From contig OY282606.1 in the NCBI GenBank assembly GCA_958298945.1, positions 86,435,696 to 86,499,695 of the forward strand: a stretch of DNA of 64,000 bases, written 5' to 3'. The notes under the pieces were generated by a model that saw only the letters and a program-made list of their open reading frames with translations, searched no databases and was not told where the DNA came from. Below, in pieces: positions 1 through 11,119 of the stretch. The stretch comes from Atherix ibis (taxonomy: Eukaryota; Arthropoda; Insecta; Diptera; Athericidae). A program made the position numbers and the translations under genes. How positions within the stretch are numbered: the stretch's first letter is position 1; the number at the start of each line of letters is the position of its first letter.

Positions 1-224
1 GTTTTTTACTTTTTAATATAGACTATTTGCTAATGGAACGCTATAGAAGCTTTATCTGTAAGCATTTTCGTTCTTAAAGTTATCAAAAACAGTTTAATAT
101 TTTGTTTTTCATTAAAATAACTTTTTTGAAATTTTGGAAAATATTCTCAAAAAAAAAAAAATGAACTTATCAATATTATATATTTTCTAAATTTATTTTC
201 ACGAAAATTAAATTGGAAGCTATA
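1..224. other. AT-rich DNA, no gene seen
   Basis: Low-complexity A/T-rich sequence with homopolymer runs. I see no open frame, splice signal or transposon end here. Confidence 0.6.
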
Positions 225-460
225 ACACAGGTTATTCATTTAGGGTTTCGGTTTCGGAAAGTACAGCCCTATTATTGAACAGTTGTCAAAGTAGAATTTG
301 TTTAGTTTAAAAATTTACATTTTACATTATAGATCGTCTTACCATCCAACAATATGCAAAATATACGCCGATTGTATGGTGGAACAAAACAAGCTTTGGA
401 TGCTGATTTTTCGAACAAAATTTTCTTCAGCGATGAAACTCATTTTTTGCTAGGTAGATA

Positions 461-1703
461 CGAGGGTCATTCAACAAGTACTTATCCTACAAAAGAAAAA
501 CGAAAATTTTTGGAAAGGTGGCGATGCTCTAACTTTTTTAACCCGTCCAAAAAATACATTTTCTCGAGGGAAGCAAAATAGGCCTCCGTGGCGACGATGA
601 CCTCCTCATTCGACCCAAATCTATTCCCGGCGAGTGATTTTTCCAGGTTTGGAAATAAAAAGTAGTCACAGGGGGCCAAATCTGGAGAGTACGGTGGATG
701 GGGCAGCAATTCGTAGCGCAATTCGACCAATTTGGCCATGGCGACGGCGGAGGTGTGAGCCGGCGCGTTGTCGTGGTGGAACAGCACTTTTTTCTTCGCA
801 AAGCGGGGCCGCTTTTTCTTCAATTCGACGTCAGATCGGCCCAATAAGTCAGCATAGTAGCGCCCCGTGATTGTTTTACCCTTCTCGAGGTAATCGATGT
901 GGATCACACCTTGTGAATCCCAGAAGACGGTGGCCATCACCTTTCCGGCCGATCGAACAGTCTTCGCCTTCTTCGGAGCACGTTCGCCGGGTGAAGTCCA
1001 CTGTTTCGACTGTTCCTTGGTCTCTGGTGTGTACCAGTGAATCCATGTTTCGTCGACGGTCACGAAACGACGCAAGAACTCCGCTGGATTGCGCTGAAAC
1101 AGCGCCAAACACGTCGCCGATGTGGTCTCACGGTTGCGCTTGTTTTCCGGTGTGAGCAAACGCGGCACCCATCGCGCCGACAGCTTTCTCATGCCCAGTT
1201 CTTCGTGTAGAATATGATGCACCGTTCCTACTGCGATGCCCACAGTCTCAGCTATCTCGTGAACCTTCAATCGACGGTCTGCCAACACGAGAAAGTGAAC
1301 TTTTTTAACGTTTTCCTCCGTAGCAGCCGTTTTCGGGGCACCTGGGCGTGGCTCATCAAAAACCGACGTGCGGCCACGAACAAACTCGTTGAACCAATTC
1401 TTTACGGTCGCCATCGAAGGAGAAGAGTCACCATACACAGCATCCAAGCGATCTTTGATTTCGCTGCGCGTTTTCCCTTCCAAAAACAAGAATCTAATCA
1501 CCGAACGATATTGTTCTTTTTCCATTTTTGTGCAACCGACCGACACGCTCGCTTTCAAAGGCTCTCAAAACAAAACTAATGAAGGGAATCGACTGAAACT
1601 TGGACAGTAGGCTACTAAAAGAATGTGCTGTGTGATGGTAAATTTCTTTTGTGCGAGCAGTCCCATCGGGCGGTGAGGCTAAGTACTTGTTGAATGACCC
1701 ACG
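461..1703 (-). mobile_element. Mariner element, copy A (irritans/vertumnana-like)
   Basis: Inverted terminal repeats start CGAGGGTCATTCAACAAGTA on the left. The right end (1681-1703) is the reverse complement with one mismatch. A TA dinucleotide precedes the left end at 459-460; the right TA is mutated. The same ends occur at 33345 (copy B) and at 58057 and 59353 (copy C). The element sits inside an older DDE_3-type remnant. Compared with copy C it has lost about 50 bp near its left end, covering the end of the transposase gene. Confidence 0.9.
482..1525 (-). CDS. Mariner transposase, nearly full length, altered C-terminus
   Basis: This is a DD34D transposase that cuts and pastes mariner DNA in the nucleus. 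From the ATG at 1525 (start MEKEQYRSV, as in copies B and C) it gives about 347 residues without a stop or frameshift. Visible in order are the N-terminal helix-turn-helix region, the linker RWVPRLL, the first catalytic Asp in TVDETWIHW, the second in HHDNAPAHT, the YSPDLAP motif and the third Asp in APCD, 34 residues after the second. Copy C ends in KCIELEGDYVEK. Here a deletion replaces that tail with unrelated residues after LEHR. All three catalytic Asp are kept, but the deleted tail makes activity doubtful. Confidence 0.85.
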   Translation of the reverse strand: MEKEQYRSVIRFLFLEGKTRSEIKDRLDAVYGDSSPSMATVKNWFNEFVRGRTSVFDEPRPGAPKTAATEENVKKVHFLVLADRRLKVHEIAETVGIAVGTVHHILHEELGMRKLSARWVPRLLTPENKRNRETTSATCLALFQRNPAEFLRRFVTVDETWIHWYTPETKEQSKQWTSPGERAPKKAKTVRSAGKVMATVFWDSQGVIHIDYLEKGKTITGRYYADLLGRSDVELKKKRPRFAKKKVLFHHDNAPAHTSAVAMAKLVELRYELLPHPPYSPDLAPCDYFLFPNLEKSLAGNRFGSNEEVIVATEAYFASLEKMYFLDGLKKLEHRHLSKNFRFSFVG

Positions 1704-1860
1704 AACATGATGGGGCTCTGATAATCCACAAGTGACTATAGAAAAGCATTTGTATCTGAAAAAAGTAACTGAAAATGTCATTGGTCGGTATTTCTTTAGG
1801 TCTGAAAGTGAAGGAGAGACTGTAACCTTAAATTCTGACCGGTATGACCTATAACAACCA

Positions 1861-2982
1861 GATTTTTTTAACTTGAAAATTTTTAATCTATATTTTCTAG
1901 TTCTTAGGATTTAATAAATAATATGTTGGAATAAAAATTTTATAAAAATCAGAATTTTGATTATGTTTTATTTAACTTTACTTTTTAAAAGCAGAAATTG
2001 AATAATTTCAAATTATTTAGAAATAAAGGTGGTAAGTCTAAAATGATGTCTAATAATATCTTTTAAAATATAAATATTTAAAATAAGTTCAGCTTAAGTG
2101 CTAAAAATTTCCCTCATACGTATATTAGTAAATGGTGAAGATTTTTTCGAAATTTCCAAAAAAATCACTGATTACATAATTTTACAATTCATTTTCTTAT
2201 TTATAAAAAAAATGTTCATAATTTTATGAAAAATTTATATTTTTTTCTAAAAAGTATTTAGAAAAAAAAATCAGCAACAATAATTGTAAAAATTTTAGAA
2301 TATTTGTGAAAATGAAATCGCCAGCAAATAATTTATTCACATTTTTCTAACAGATCTCAAAAAGATCTCAAAAAAGATATAAATAAGAACTTTTTCTTTG
2401 TGATATAATTTTCATATGAACACCTCTATAGATCCATAACTGAAAAATCTTGGATTAATTACCGAAAAATATATGACGAAAAAAAATACCAATTTAAGAT
2501 ACTTTTTGGTAAATTTCTATATTTTTTGATAATTTAAAATTTTTTGTTACAAAATAAACAGGCTCTATTTTAAAGTAAGACTTTTAGTTTGCTATTTTCA
2601 AAATTGTTTCAGCGCAAGTGCCTTTTTTTTTAAAGCTGTGTTCTAATGAGTCTAATGACTATGAAATATTTTTGTCTCCTATTAATTTTATATCCTATCT
2701 AGTAAGTGAAATGTCATTTAAAAAGCACCTGCCCATGCATGGGACTTGTATTCTAGCTTCGTATTTATTGCCTAGATCAGATGAAGAGAACCTAAAACAT
2801 TTTGCTGCATTTTTGGTTATCCCAGCGCAGGTTATCATAAAAACATATATGCCTCGTATAACGGAAAGCGAAAAACTTTTATAACTTGCATAATTGAAAC
2901 CGGAGAGTTTTCGAAAAGAATGGAGTTTTTCGGTGTCATTTATGAATAATAGCTGGAGATTTCGGTTTTGCTCAGTTATATA
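1861..2982. other. AT-rich intergenic DNA
   Basis: A/T homopolymers and short frames only. A frame at 2618-2884 has no recognisable domain or neighbouring splice signal, and I do not call it. Confidence 0.5.
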
Positions 2983-3215
2983 CGAGGTCTGTTCAAAAAG
3001 TATCGCAAATTTTGAATTTCCGAGGGGTTACGTATATTCGATTTTTTTGTGGCGTTATGTTGGTACTCATATCTTTCACTTATGCCGATAAGTTCGGCCA
3101 TTTTGAATGTTCAGTTAATTTTTGACAGCTTAACATATGTTGCTGTTCCATTTCAACGGCCGAAAAGTCAGGACGCGCAACTGGAAACGAGTATGAAAAA
3201 CTGATAGTACTGTCA
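2983..3215 (+). mobile_element. Solo left end of a mariner
   Basis: After a TA at 2981-2982 the sequence CGAGGTCTGTTCAAAAAGTA begins. It continues through a stretch shared with the element at 5368, including TTATGTTGGTACTCAT and CAGTTAATTTTTGACAGCT. The match fades after about 3130, and no right end or transposase frame follows. It is a truncated insertion or one-ended remnant. The 3' limit is approximate. Confidence 0.7.
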
Positions 3216-3610
3216 TCACTGATACAATAGAGTAGATTAGAAGTAACAGATAAGAGATCATTTATGAAAATTAGAAAAATAATCGGTTATAGAATCGGCC
3301 CCTGCGGAACACCAGCATTTATTTGTTGTGTAATTTCGAAAACTATAATAAAAATTTAATTTTAAAAACTATAATAAAAATTTCAATTTTATGAAAATAA
3401 ATAAAAAATTTATACTACATTTTTGGGACTATAAAATCCAGTATTTTTTTTTGGAATAAATAAGTGTTTTTTTTAAATATATTCCAAAATATTATCGAAA
3501 TATATTTTTTATATCAAACTATAAAATATTGGTAAAGTGCATAAAATTTTTCTATAATTTTCAATTGATTTAATATTTTTTTGTTAGATATAAATTTGCA
3601 TATTTTTTGT

Positions 3611-3634
3611 TTGTATGTATGTGTGTGTGTGTAT
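3611..3634. repeat. GT-rich microsatellite
   Basis: Alternating GT with a few GTAT units. Confidence 0.8.
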
Positions 3635-4848
3635 ATAAATAGCGCAATTAAATGCAAGAATATTGGATAAGATTTATTTAAGTTATTTCTAATATACCTG
3701 TTCCCCTAATCAGATTAAATCAATTAATTAGCCTTTCAATTTTATCATATTCTTAATTTTAACTTATTTTTAAAGATAGTTTTTCTTTAACAAAAAAAAA
3801 CAAAACGAAATAACAATAATTAATATTCGGCTGAGTTTTAAAAAAAAAATATTTTTTTTAATCATTAAAATCGTATTAAATATATCTAAAAATTCAAAGT
3901 GAAATTAATTAATTTTTTCTTTATATCAAAATATAATTTATTTTTAAAGAGTCTCTTTAATTATAATTATATTGTTAATTTTATTTATTTTGAATTTATT
4001 TTGTATATTAAAATATATTTTTTATGTTATTTGTTTTAGTTTTTATATTTTTTTTATACTAAACTATATTATTCTTAATACCACAATTAGCAAAACAAAA
4101 ATTTCATATACACCATTTTTTTATGTTTATAGGTTGTTTATTTTTTTTTATGGAGTTTCCTTTTAAATATCAATAGTTTAATATTAATTATGTTTAAATT
4201 TTATTTAATTTTTAATTGATACATTCAGTAATACTATGATTATATTAATATTTTTACCAATTTAGCACATCTTATAAATACGTATTTATTTATCAAGTTT
4301 TAAGTGGAATACGGAAAAAAAATCTATCGAATGAGCATAATTTGTTTGATATAAATTTGTTATTTTTATGTTTTATGACTAGTAGTAGTAGCGTTTGTAT
4401 TATTTTTATTCTCTTGTATAAATATATATATACTAAAATACAATAAATTATATAGTATTTTCGTATGAATACAATTAAATGTGATTTTCTTAATAATTTT
4501 TCGATATTATCAAAGGCTTATTAAAGCGTATGCATCTTTGGATGGGATAAATTTGTTTAATATTAATTGAAGGAATTTCTTGTTGTTCTTAAATATGTTT
4601 TAATTAATTATTTACTGAATTAAATAATCATATTTTTATAAAAAAAATTTTTGTTATATTGTAATCTGATATATTTAAAATATTATTTTTATATCATCTA
4701 TTTATATTATAGTCATAAGGATCTTGGCCTTATATGGTATATTATTTTTCATATTACTTTATTTTATTATGTGCTATTTTTTATAGGATATTTTTTTATG
4801 GTTAACTGTTTTTGGTTAATATGTATTGTAAATTGATGGTAAAAGCAT

Positions 4849-4872
4849 TTTTATTATTATTATTATTATTAT
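4849..4872. repeat. ATT microsatellite
   Basis: About eight uninterrupted ATT units in AT-rich DNA. Confidence 0.85.
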
Positions 4873-5367
4873 AAATATGATCGCGATATGAACTTTTTAA
4901 TTAAATTGCTATAATCATAATTTTGTGTTATATGCATAAATATTTCTATGTTGTTTGCACAAGTCCTATATATTTGTTGATTAAGAAAAAAACTATGGAA
5001 TGAAAATGCTTAAGGATTGGTTTTTTTTTATTTACTTGATATGTTATTTGAGATTTTTTTTGCGAATATGATCAGAGAAAACCATTTTTTTGTTTATAGA
5101 CGAACAAAATTTATAGAAAAAGATTTTTATAGTCAAAAAAATAATTATGGTATTTAAAAAAAAAATATAGTTGAATTAAATAAAGGAACTAGTCTTTTAT
5201 TATGAAAATATTTTTTATCAGATTTGCAATTATTTTATAGTAAAAACTTTTTATAGTATATAACGAGGTGTGGCAGAAATCCAATATGATTTTTTTTTTG
5301 TTAAATAATTTTATTTTATTTTTATATCATGTCTTTTTTATCCTTTTTTTTTCCTTAGGCAGATATA

Positions 5368-6241
5368 CGAGGTCTGTTAAAAAGTATCTCGAACTTTTAA
5401 TTTCCGCGGGTTACGTATATTCGTTTTCGATTTTTTTCGGCGTTATGTTGGTACTCATTTCTCGCACTTATGCCGACAAGTTCGGCCATTTTGAATGTTC
5501 AGTTAATTTTTGACAGCTGCTTTGCTTGCACCTGTTATGGCTCGTCTTCTATTTTTGCTCAATTTCGACCAAAAACAGCAACGCCATAACATTGTTAAGG
5601 AGCTGTTGGACTCTATCCGCGACGACCCAAATTTGCTCCAGAGGGTCATAACTGGTGACGAATCATGGGTGTATGGTTATGACGTGGAAACCAAAGCTCA
5701 ATCATCCCAATGGAAGCTGCCGCACGAGCCAAGACCGAAGAAAGCGCCAAGTTCGGTCGAATGTAAAGGTTTCGCATACAGTTTTCTTCGATTTCAGGAG
5801 CGTGGTGCATCATGAGTTCTTGCCACAGGGTAGAACGGTTAATAAGGAATATAACTATCAACCAGGAACGCCCGGATTTGTGGAAGAACAAAAATTGGCT
5901 TTTGCCATTTTTGGCTAAAAACAACACGCTAATAATGCCGCAGCCACCGTATTCCCCAGATATGACCCCCTGTGACTTTTTCTTGTTCCCGAAACTGAAG
6001 ATCTCCATGAAAACACGACGCTACGCTACAATTGAGAAGATAAAGACGGCATCGAAGGAGGAGCTGAACAAGATAACAAAAAATGATTTTTTGAAGTGCT
6101 TCGAGGATTGGAAAAATCGTTGGCACAATTGTATAATATCTGGTGGGGATTACTTTGAAGGGGACAAAATAGATATTCATGAATAAATAAATAATTTTTG
6201 AAAAAAACACAAAATTCGCGATACTGTTTGAACAGACCTCG
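5368..6241 (+). mobile_element. Internally deleted mariner
   Basis: Ends CGAGGTCTGTTAAAAAGTAT at 5368 and the inverse ATACTGTTTGAACAGACCTCG at 6241 are flanked by TA at 5366-5367 and 6242-6243, a clean target duplication. At 874 bp it is shorter than a full mariner (about 1.3 kb). The missing parts are the transposase N-terminus and a segment in its catalytic core. Related ends occur at 2983 and, on the minus strand, at 28851-29331. Confidence 0.85.
5510..6186 (+). pseudogene. Mariner transposase fragment lacking the second catalytic motif
   Basis: Three frames together read NFDQKQQRHNIVKELLDS, the first catalytic Asp in TGDESWVYGYDVETKAQSS, then HHEFLPQGRTVNKEYN, and finally PPYSPDMTPCDFFLFP with the third Asp and the tail HNCIISGGDYFEGD. 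Between NKNWLL and FLAKNN the expected HHDNAPAHT segment is absent, so the second catalytic Asp is lost. The DNA-binding N-terminus is also missing, and frameshifts occur near 5755-5815. It is a dead copy that could move only with enzyme from elsewhere. Confidence 0.8.
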
Positions 6242-6249
6242 TACAATTC

Positions 6250-6896
6250 ATGGAAGCGTTGTTTCCACTCTTCGTAGCAGTGCTAAAAGGCTTCAATTGG
6301 AAACTTCTTTGGATGTTATCTACAGTGCCTAGATTCAAGTTCTTTTTATTCTTGGGAAAGAAAACAATGTCACACGAACAGAGATCAAGTGAATAAGAAG
6401 GCTAAGGAATCAGAAGAATTCATTTTTCCGACAAAAACTCATTGATGAAAGTGGCAGTATAACACGGCGCATTGGCATGGAGAAGCATCGAAGTGTCTGC
6501 AATATCCATGCTTACGTGAAGAACTGAAGAACTCTTTTTTGAGTCTTTCAAGGATTTATTTATCATGTTCAATGTTAATCCACAATCTGACTTTACAAAA
6601 ACACTCACTTCTTCTATATTTTTATCGATTTTCGATGTTGAAGGCCTTCCTGAGCGAGGCCTATTTCCCACTTCCTTTTGGACATCAAAACATTTTTTAT
6701 GCACCAATAAACTTGTGCTTTTGATAAGCTTGGCAGCAAATTTTCCGTCAAGCTTAACAGAAAATTTGATAGTACATTGTTGCTCCAAATTTCGCTCTAT
6801 AGGATCACTATTTATTGGGCGATGTCGAAAAAAGACTAACGTATAAGATATATGGAAAAAAAAGTTCACTCTTAGTGATGATTTCTTTTCTGCCAC
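6250..6896 (-). pseudogene. Decayed mariner transposase
   Basis: The 6896-6420 frame keeps recognisable pieces of a mariner transposase. An N-terminal stretch has IKFSVKLDGKFAA, followed by RPRSGRPSTSKIDKNIEEV, which is the typical linker after the first helix-turn-helix. It then jumps to LLHANAPCYTATFINEF, a mutated form of the second catalytic motif HHDNAPAHT, in which the Asp is replaced by Ala. The region holding the first catalytic Asp is missing. Downstream, 6419-6250 carries further frameshifted C-terminal residues. It cannot encode an active enzyme. Confidence 0.65.
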
Positions 6897-6904
6897 ACCA
6901 CGTA

Positions 6905-8335
6905 AAAACGTGTAAAAGCAAGTTCCTTCACCTTCTAAGCCTGAGGTAGGAGTAAAAAATCATGATTAAATTTTATTTAAAAAAAAATAGTTTTTTTGAA
7001 ATTATTTGCCTTTTATTTTACCAAAAGAAATAATCTAAATTACTTTAATTTAAAGGCTATGCCAGAAGAAATAATGAAATTTAATTTTTTTTTCAAACAA
7101 AACTACGCAAAGGAGTGTTTGCACATCTATTGATATTTTTTAGTATCCCTTATTTTGTTTAAACCATCCTACCTGCTAAGTAGGTACAAATCAAATTATT
7201 TTAATTTAATGCTTTTATAAATAATTACTATTAAAAATGATAATAATTGGTTTTCTGCTTTTTGTAATAAATAATTTTAAATATTTCTTATATGATTTTA
7301 TATATTTTCAGCGTGATAATAATATTTGTGCTTAAATTACCCGCCGACTTCTTATGCAACAGGTTTAGTTTAAAAACACCTCAAGCTATCTCAGGGTATG
7401 AGTACATAGAACTAGTCTAGTTTGTTCGGTGTTTTTTAAATTTCTTTGGAAGAAATGTATTTCTACATAAATTTTAGACGACATTTCTATATAACAACAG
7501 CTGCCAATCATCATCCAATTACGGATAATAATTGTATAATTAGAAGATAGAAAAAATCGAATATCCTGAACCGGTGGGAAGTAAATTCTTAAAAGAAATA
7601 TTTTTTTTATAATATTATTGATTCTTATTTGATATTAGCAAAAAGAATTAAGATATGATAGTTCTTTGGTACATAAATATGGTAAATACATACATAAATA
7701 GATCGACATACATACATATTGCTTAATATTACTACTAAAAACCGGAAGTCAGAACTTAACAATTTGTTATAATTTAAAAATAAAACTACTTTTACGCAGT
7801 GTGTTAACATAATAAGTAATTATATTATAATAACACGAAGATAATTAACTGAATTTATTAATTGAAAACTAATTAATGTGAATCTAGAATAAGCTTGTGA
7901 ACTAAATTAAGATTCCAGTTAATTAATTTAATGACAGTCAAACTAATAGAATAAAGGGGATTCCTCCTTATACCAAAAATAAAGATTCTTTTCCAGAAGT
8001 TTAGAAACAAATTTTTTCTTTTCATAATTTATAATTTGATTTTTTTTGTATTGAAAAAGATACTATTTTTTCTCTTAGGGTTATTTATAATCACTTTTTT
8101 ATTGGAATGTTATTTAAGGGAATTTTCGTTTTTTTAATTGGAATGTATTTTTAATTGTAATTAAAATTGAATATTTTAAAAGAAATGTTCTAAGTCCATG
8201 ATTACAGTAAAATATCAAAAAATATTTAGTTACTACTTTACGAATTTCGGATTTCGGTACAATCATATTTTTAGATAAAATTGATATTTTACTAGGGGAA
8301 TCACCGTTCACCCGTTTGAAAGTGAACATATGTGT
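6905..8335. other. AT-rich intergenic DNA
   Basis: No coding or transposon signal recognised. Short frames such as 7810-7625 have the composition of translated AT-rich DNA. Confidence 0.5.
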
Positions 8336-9340
8336 ACAGTGGTGTCTACAAAAATTGGACAAACTCATTTTCTTCAAAGGCCCTTCGATGGAGATTAGTT
8401 GATTTATTACAGTTTGAAGCGTAAAAAATTTCAATAGTTCTGCATTTAGTTTACTTGTATTTAAGGTCCTTCAGAAAAGAAGTCAAATGTGATTTTATAG
8501 TGACACGATCATGAGGGCATTTGGCAACTTCGTGTTTCGTGTCGGTCAGCGCTGCTAACATCAACTAAAGAAAATGAGCAATAATTACTTGGACGGAAAA
8601 GTCAGAGATTATTAAATTAAAAACAAGAGCCCTATTCAAAAAGGAATACTAGATTAAGTGGCATTGATCTATAATATGAGGAATGGTGCATTTAATAGCA
8701 CAGAAATAGCCTGAAGGACGAGGTATGAACAATTTATATTCTGAGAGGTTTCTTTGACTAGAATTTCATAATAATTATTGACTAGACTGTCTTTTCGATA
8801 TTTAGCCAATATGTGAAAATAAATCTTCCATCGTTGGTCCAATATTTTTTTATTAAATCAGTAAAGACGAATTTTAGAATCCTAGGCGAGCACAGAACGC
8901 TAAAGAACCCCAATAAACCCGCCAACATGACCGGGAACCTTATGTAAAAAGACTTCTCTCAGCTATTTAAAATTTATTTTTCTTATTATTTAAGATTAAA
9001 ATAACTATAAATTTTTACCTGTTTTCTCAAAACTTTTATTAATATCATTATAGATTTTGAGAAGAAAAAAAAAAAGAATTTCTTGCCATATTTGGGAAAT
9101 TGCAATTTTCGTTTCTTTTCATTGTAATCTATTAGCATTGATTCACATTATTTGAAAAATGAACTGTCCGATAAAGGACCATCTTTTTTATAATCAACCA
9201 TAGGCGAAAACAGGTAATTATAAAAATTCCTGAATAAACAACTCCAAAGAATCGGATTGGAATGAGAAAAGTATTCATTTTGTTATGTGACTCCTATCAA
9301 AAAAATTGCATTTTGAGGGCTGCTGACTGTACATTTTTAT
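8336..9340 (+). mobile_element. Possible Tc1-like remnant
   Basis: The sequence starting CAGTGGTGTCTACAAAAATT and continuing GGACAAACTC at 8337 resembles the ends of Tc1-like transposons. Downstream pieces (8590-8715, 8880-8960) give broken frames with stretches such as RQHDREPYVKRL, loosely like the helix-turn-helix linker of Tc1 transposases. No catalytic motif or second end is clear, so this is a weak call. Confidence 0.3.
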
Positions 9341-9429
9341 ATATTTTAAAAAGCTTTTGTAAACTTATACAAATTACTCGTATTTATAATTTATAATAAT
9401 CAAGCAAAATTTTGCCCACTAAGGCTGTA

Positions 9430-9645
9430 TTACGGAATAAGGTTGAGTGACTTTTCAATATTACTGGAATATTCGGTATTACAGACGTCGAACTGTTCGT
9501 AATTTCGGTTGGTCCAATTAACCACTAAATGATTTTTATTCACTAAATAGCCTTTAGAGATATGGCGCTTAGAATTCACAGTTTCAACACCAATTTCACT
9601 TGACATGATAACAAATAAACAAACAATTATCGCCCGTATTGTCAT
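9430..9645 (-). CDS. Small secreted protein, family unknown
   Basis: A 71-residue frame starts at the ATG at 9645. Residues 1-25 look like a secretion signal: a basic start (MTIR), a hydrophobic core (AIIVCLFVIM), then polar SSEIGVETVNS. The mature part, about 46 residues, is polar, starts SKRHISKGY, contains two NWTN/NYEQF-like patches and a single Cys (FDVCNTEY), so it is not a typical disulfide-rich antimicrobial peptide. A TATAAATA box lies 39-46 bases upstream of the ATG, which is why I prefer this start and treat the frame as a real single-exon gene. Codon use is less AT-extreme than the surroundings. The family is not recognised. A chance frame remains possible. Confidence 0.5.
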   Translation of the reverse strand: MTIRAIIVCLFVIMSSEIGVETVNSKRHISKGYLVNKNHLVVNWTNRNYEQFDVCNTEYSSNIEKSLNLIP

Positions 9646-9683
9646 AGAGCGATAATTCCGTATTATGGCAGTCGATTTTGGGG

Positions 9684-9691
9684 TATTTATA
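9684..9691 (-). promoter_or_regulatory. TATA box of the small secreted-protein gene
   Basis: Reading the minus strand, TATAAATA is followed by CCCC and then a short leader to the ATG at 9645. The spacing fits a transcription start about 30 bases after the TATA box and a leader of roughly 15-20 bases. Confidence 0.5.
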
Positions 9692-9719
9692 CTTTGACAG
9701 TCAACGTTTAATTACTCAA

Positions 9720-11119
9720 AGGATTGAACTCAGCGTTTTCTTTCCTAAAACAAAATTTTATGTATACGATTTAATGGCACAAAACGTTTCTGTTTGATCA
9801 GTAATCAGACCATGCTGGATGGATTTTTACCGTCAGTGTTTTTGGTATGAAAACAACTGCTTGAGTTAGTTTTTTTTTGGAGTACTCGAAATTGAATTAT
9901 TCCTGGAAAATGCAGGGACTGACAACTTCAGAGTTTCTAACAATAAGAGGTGGAAAAGAGTTCATATAAAAGTTCTGTACTATTCTTTCTTTTAAATTAA
10001 TAAACAAGATCTAAGTAACAAAAATAGTTCATTAGTTGAAACAAGAACACAAATATAAGCATTCAATAAGTCTACATCGATGTCCTTGTTAATATCTCAA
10101 TTATTTTTTATTTATCGTTAAAATAAATTGTCAATTTAATAAAAAAATTGCAAAAAATATCAAAAATTTTATAATCAATTAATTGCTTAATTTTAATTAT
10201 TTAAAATATTCACAAAATTTTTAAATATTCCCAGATTTTATAAGATAATAATTACTGATAAAGAAAAATCTTTTTTTGGTAGTCAAGATACGATAGTTCA
10301 GGGTCTAGAAAAAATCCTAAAGTCTGGAAGCCATATGGTTTGGGGAAAGTCTTTAGAAACTGGCAATTTAGTTTTAGTTTTAGTCGGAGTTGAGTCTGAA
10401 CAACGATTGTAAGCGATGCGAATAAGCGTCATATGTGTAGTTTGTAAATGAATTAAATTATATCATTTGTTTATAATTATTTGTAATTTGTGTAAAATTC
10501 TTATATTCGTCTTTTATTCTATCCATCAAATCTACGTTGGATCTTAATAGTATCCATAATCTTGTAATGTCTGATCGCAACTAAATATCCCAAATTAAGG
10601 ATGCTTTTTTTATTTTTATCACTTATCGATTTTTTGGTATTTACCCAGACTTCTCCTTCCCCATTTTAATATAATTATTGCTTCTAATTTAAATAAGTTC
10701 TCTTCTCCACTATTTTCAATCTATACTTTCACAAACTTTTTCCGTTAAAAATTTCGATAGTGTCATTTTATATTTAGTTAAATATAATGACTATTTAATA
10801 AAAAAAATATTGTTTACAAACTGAAATACACAATATTTATTTAATTGTCAATAAAATTTTCTTTCAAAAGCTGCTTACTCGTACATTGAAAACTATCCAA
10901 AGCAGTTTAAAAAAGGAAATTTTCTAATAGCTCAAAAAGCCATCTTTTGCCAACTAGCCGAAACTGAACAATTTCAACTTAAAATAAATTTACCAAGTCA
11001 TATCCCTTACAATTTTATAAGAAGAAATATTAAATTTGGATAGAAATCTCCCTTAAGATCATAGCAGGGTTAATCAAATTTATCCATAATTATTATAACT
11101 TATAATGCGGGAGATTATA
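9720..11119. other. AT-rich intergenic DNA with a Tc1 scrap
   Basis: Apart from a short transposase-like piece at 10323-10385, no coding signal is visible. Confidence 0.5.
10323..10385 (+). mobile_element. Fragment of a Tc1-like transposase
   Basis: The translated frame reads SGSHMVWGKSLETGNLVLV. This resembles the GGGSVMVWGCFS...GNLV block between the first and second catalytic Asp of Tc1-like transposases. Only about 20 codons are recognisable. Confidence 0.4.

Larger units (their letters stand above)
225..1860 (+). mobile_element. Degenerate Tc1/mariner-superfamily element (DDE_3 type), split by a mariner
   Basis: The left part (about 354-458) translates to residues around the first catalytic Asp, including FFSDETHFLLG. 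Directly after the inserted mariner, frame 1711-1856 reads WGSDNPQVTIEK and then GRYFF and GETVT, the order found in DDE_3-type transposases whose hallmark is FSDEAHF...WGSENPQ. The few residues expected between the two halves are missing. The 5' non-coding stretch at about 235-300 (GGAAAGTACA followed by an attattgaacagttgtcaaa-like run) recurs at 20275-20340 and 32080-32125, so the family has several copies here. No intact frame or clear terminal repeat remains. It is an old, dead copy. Confidence 0.7.
3216..5260. other. Very AT-rich DNA, no gene seen
   Basis: About 2 kb of A/T-dominated sequence with two short microsatellites, a GT run near 3611-3634 and an ATT run near 4849-4872. The short frames at 3972-4166 and 4651-4836 encode only Phe/Ile/Tyr-rich translations of AT-rich DNA. 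Confidence 0.6.
5263..6902 (-). mobile_element. Old mariner remnant with a second mariner inside it
   Basis: Matching ends lie far apart. ACGAGGTGTGGCAGAAA at 5263 faces its inverse TTTCTGCCACACCACG ending at 6902, each next to TA. Between them, on the minus strand, is a decayed mariner transposase (about 6250-6896). The left non-coding part and the transposase are separated by a plus-strand mariner at 5368-6241 that lands on TA. Without that insert the host element is only about 765 bp, so it was already shortened. Confidence 0.75.

Noticed and set aside
1214..1610. Plus-strand frames over mariner copy A, and similar ones over copies B and C
   Set aside because: They are shadows of the minus-strand transposase, repeated wherever the element occurs.
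2618..2884. 88-codon frame
   Set aside because: No recognisable motif, signal peptide or promoter. AT-rich DNA gives such frames by chance.
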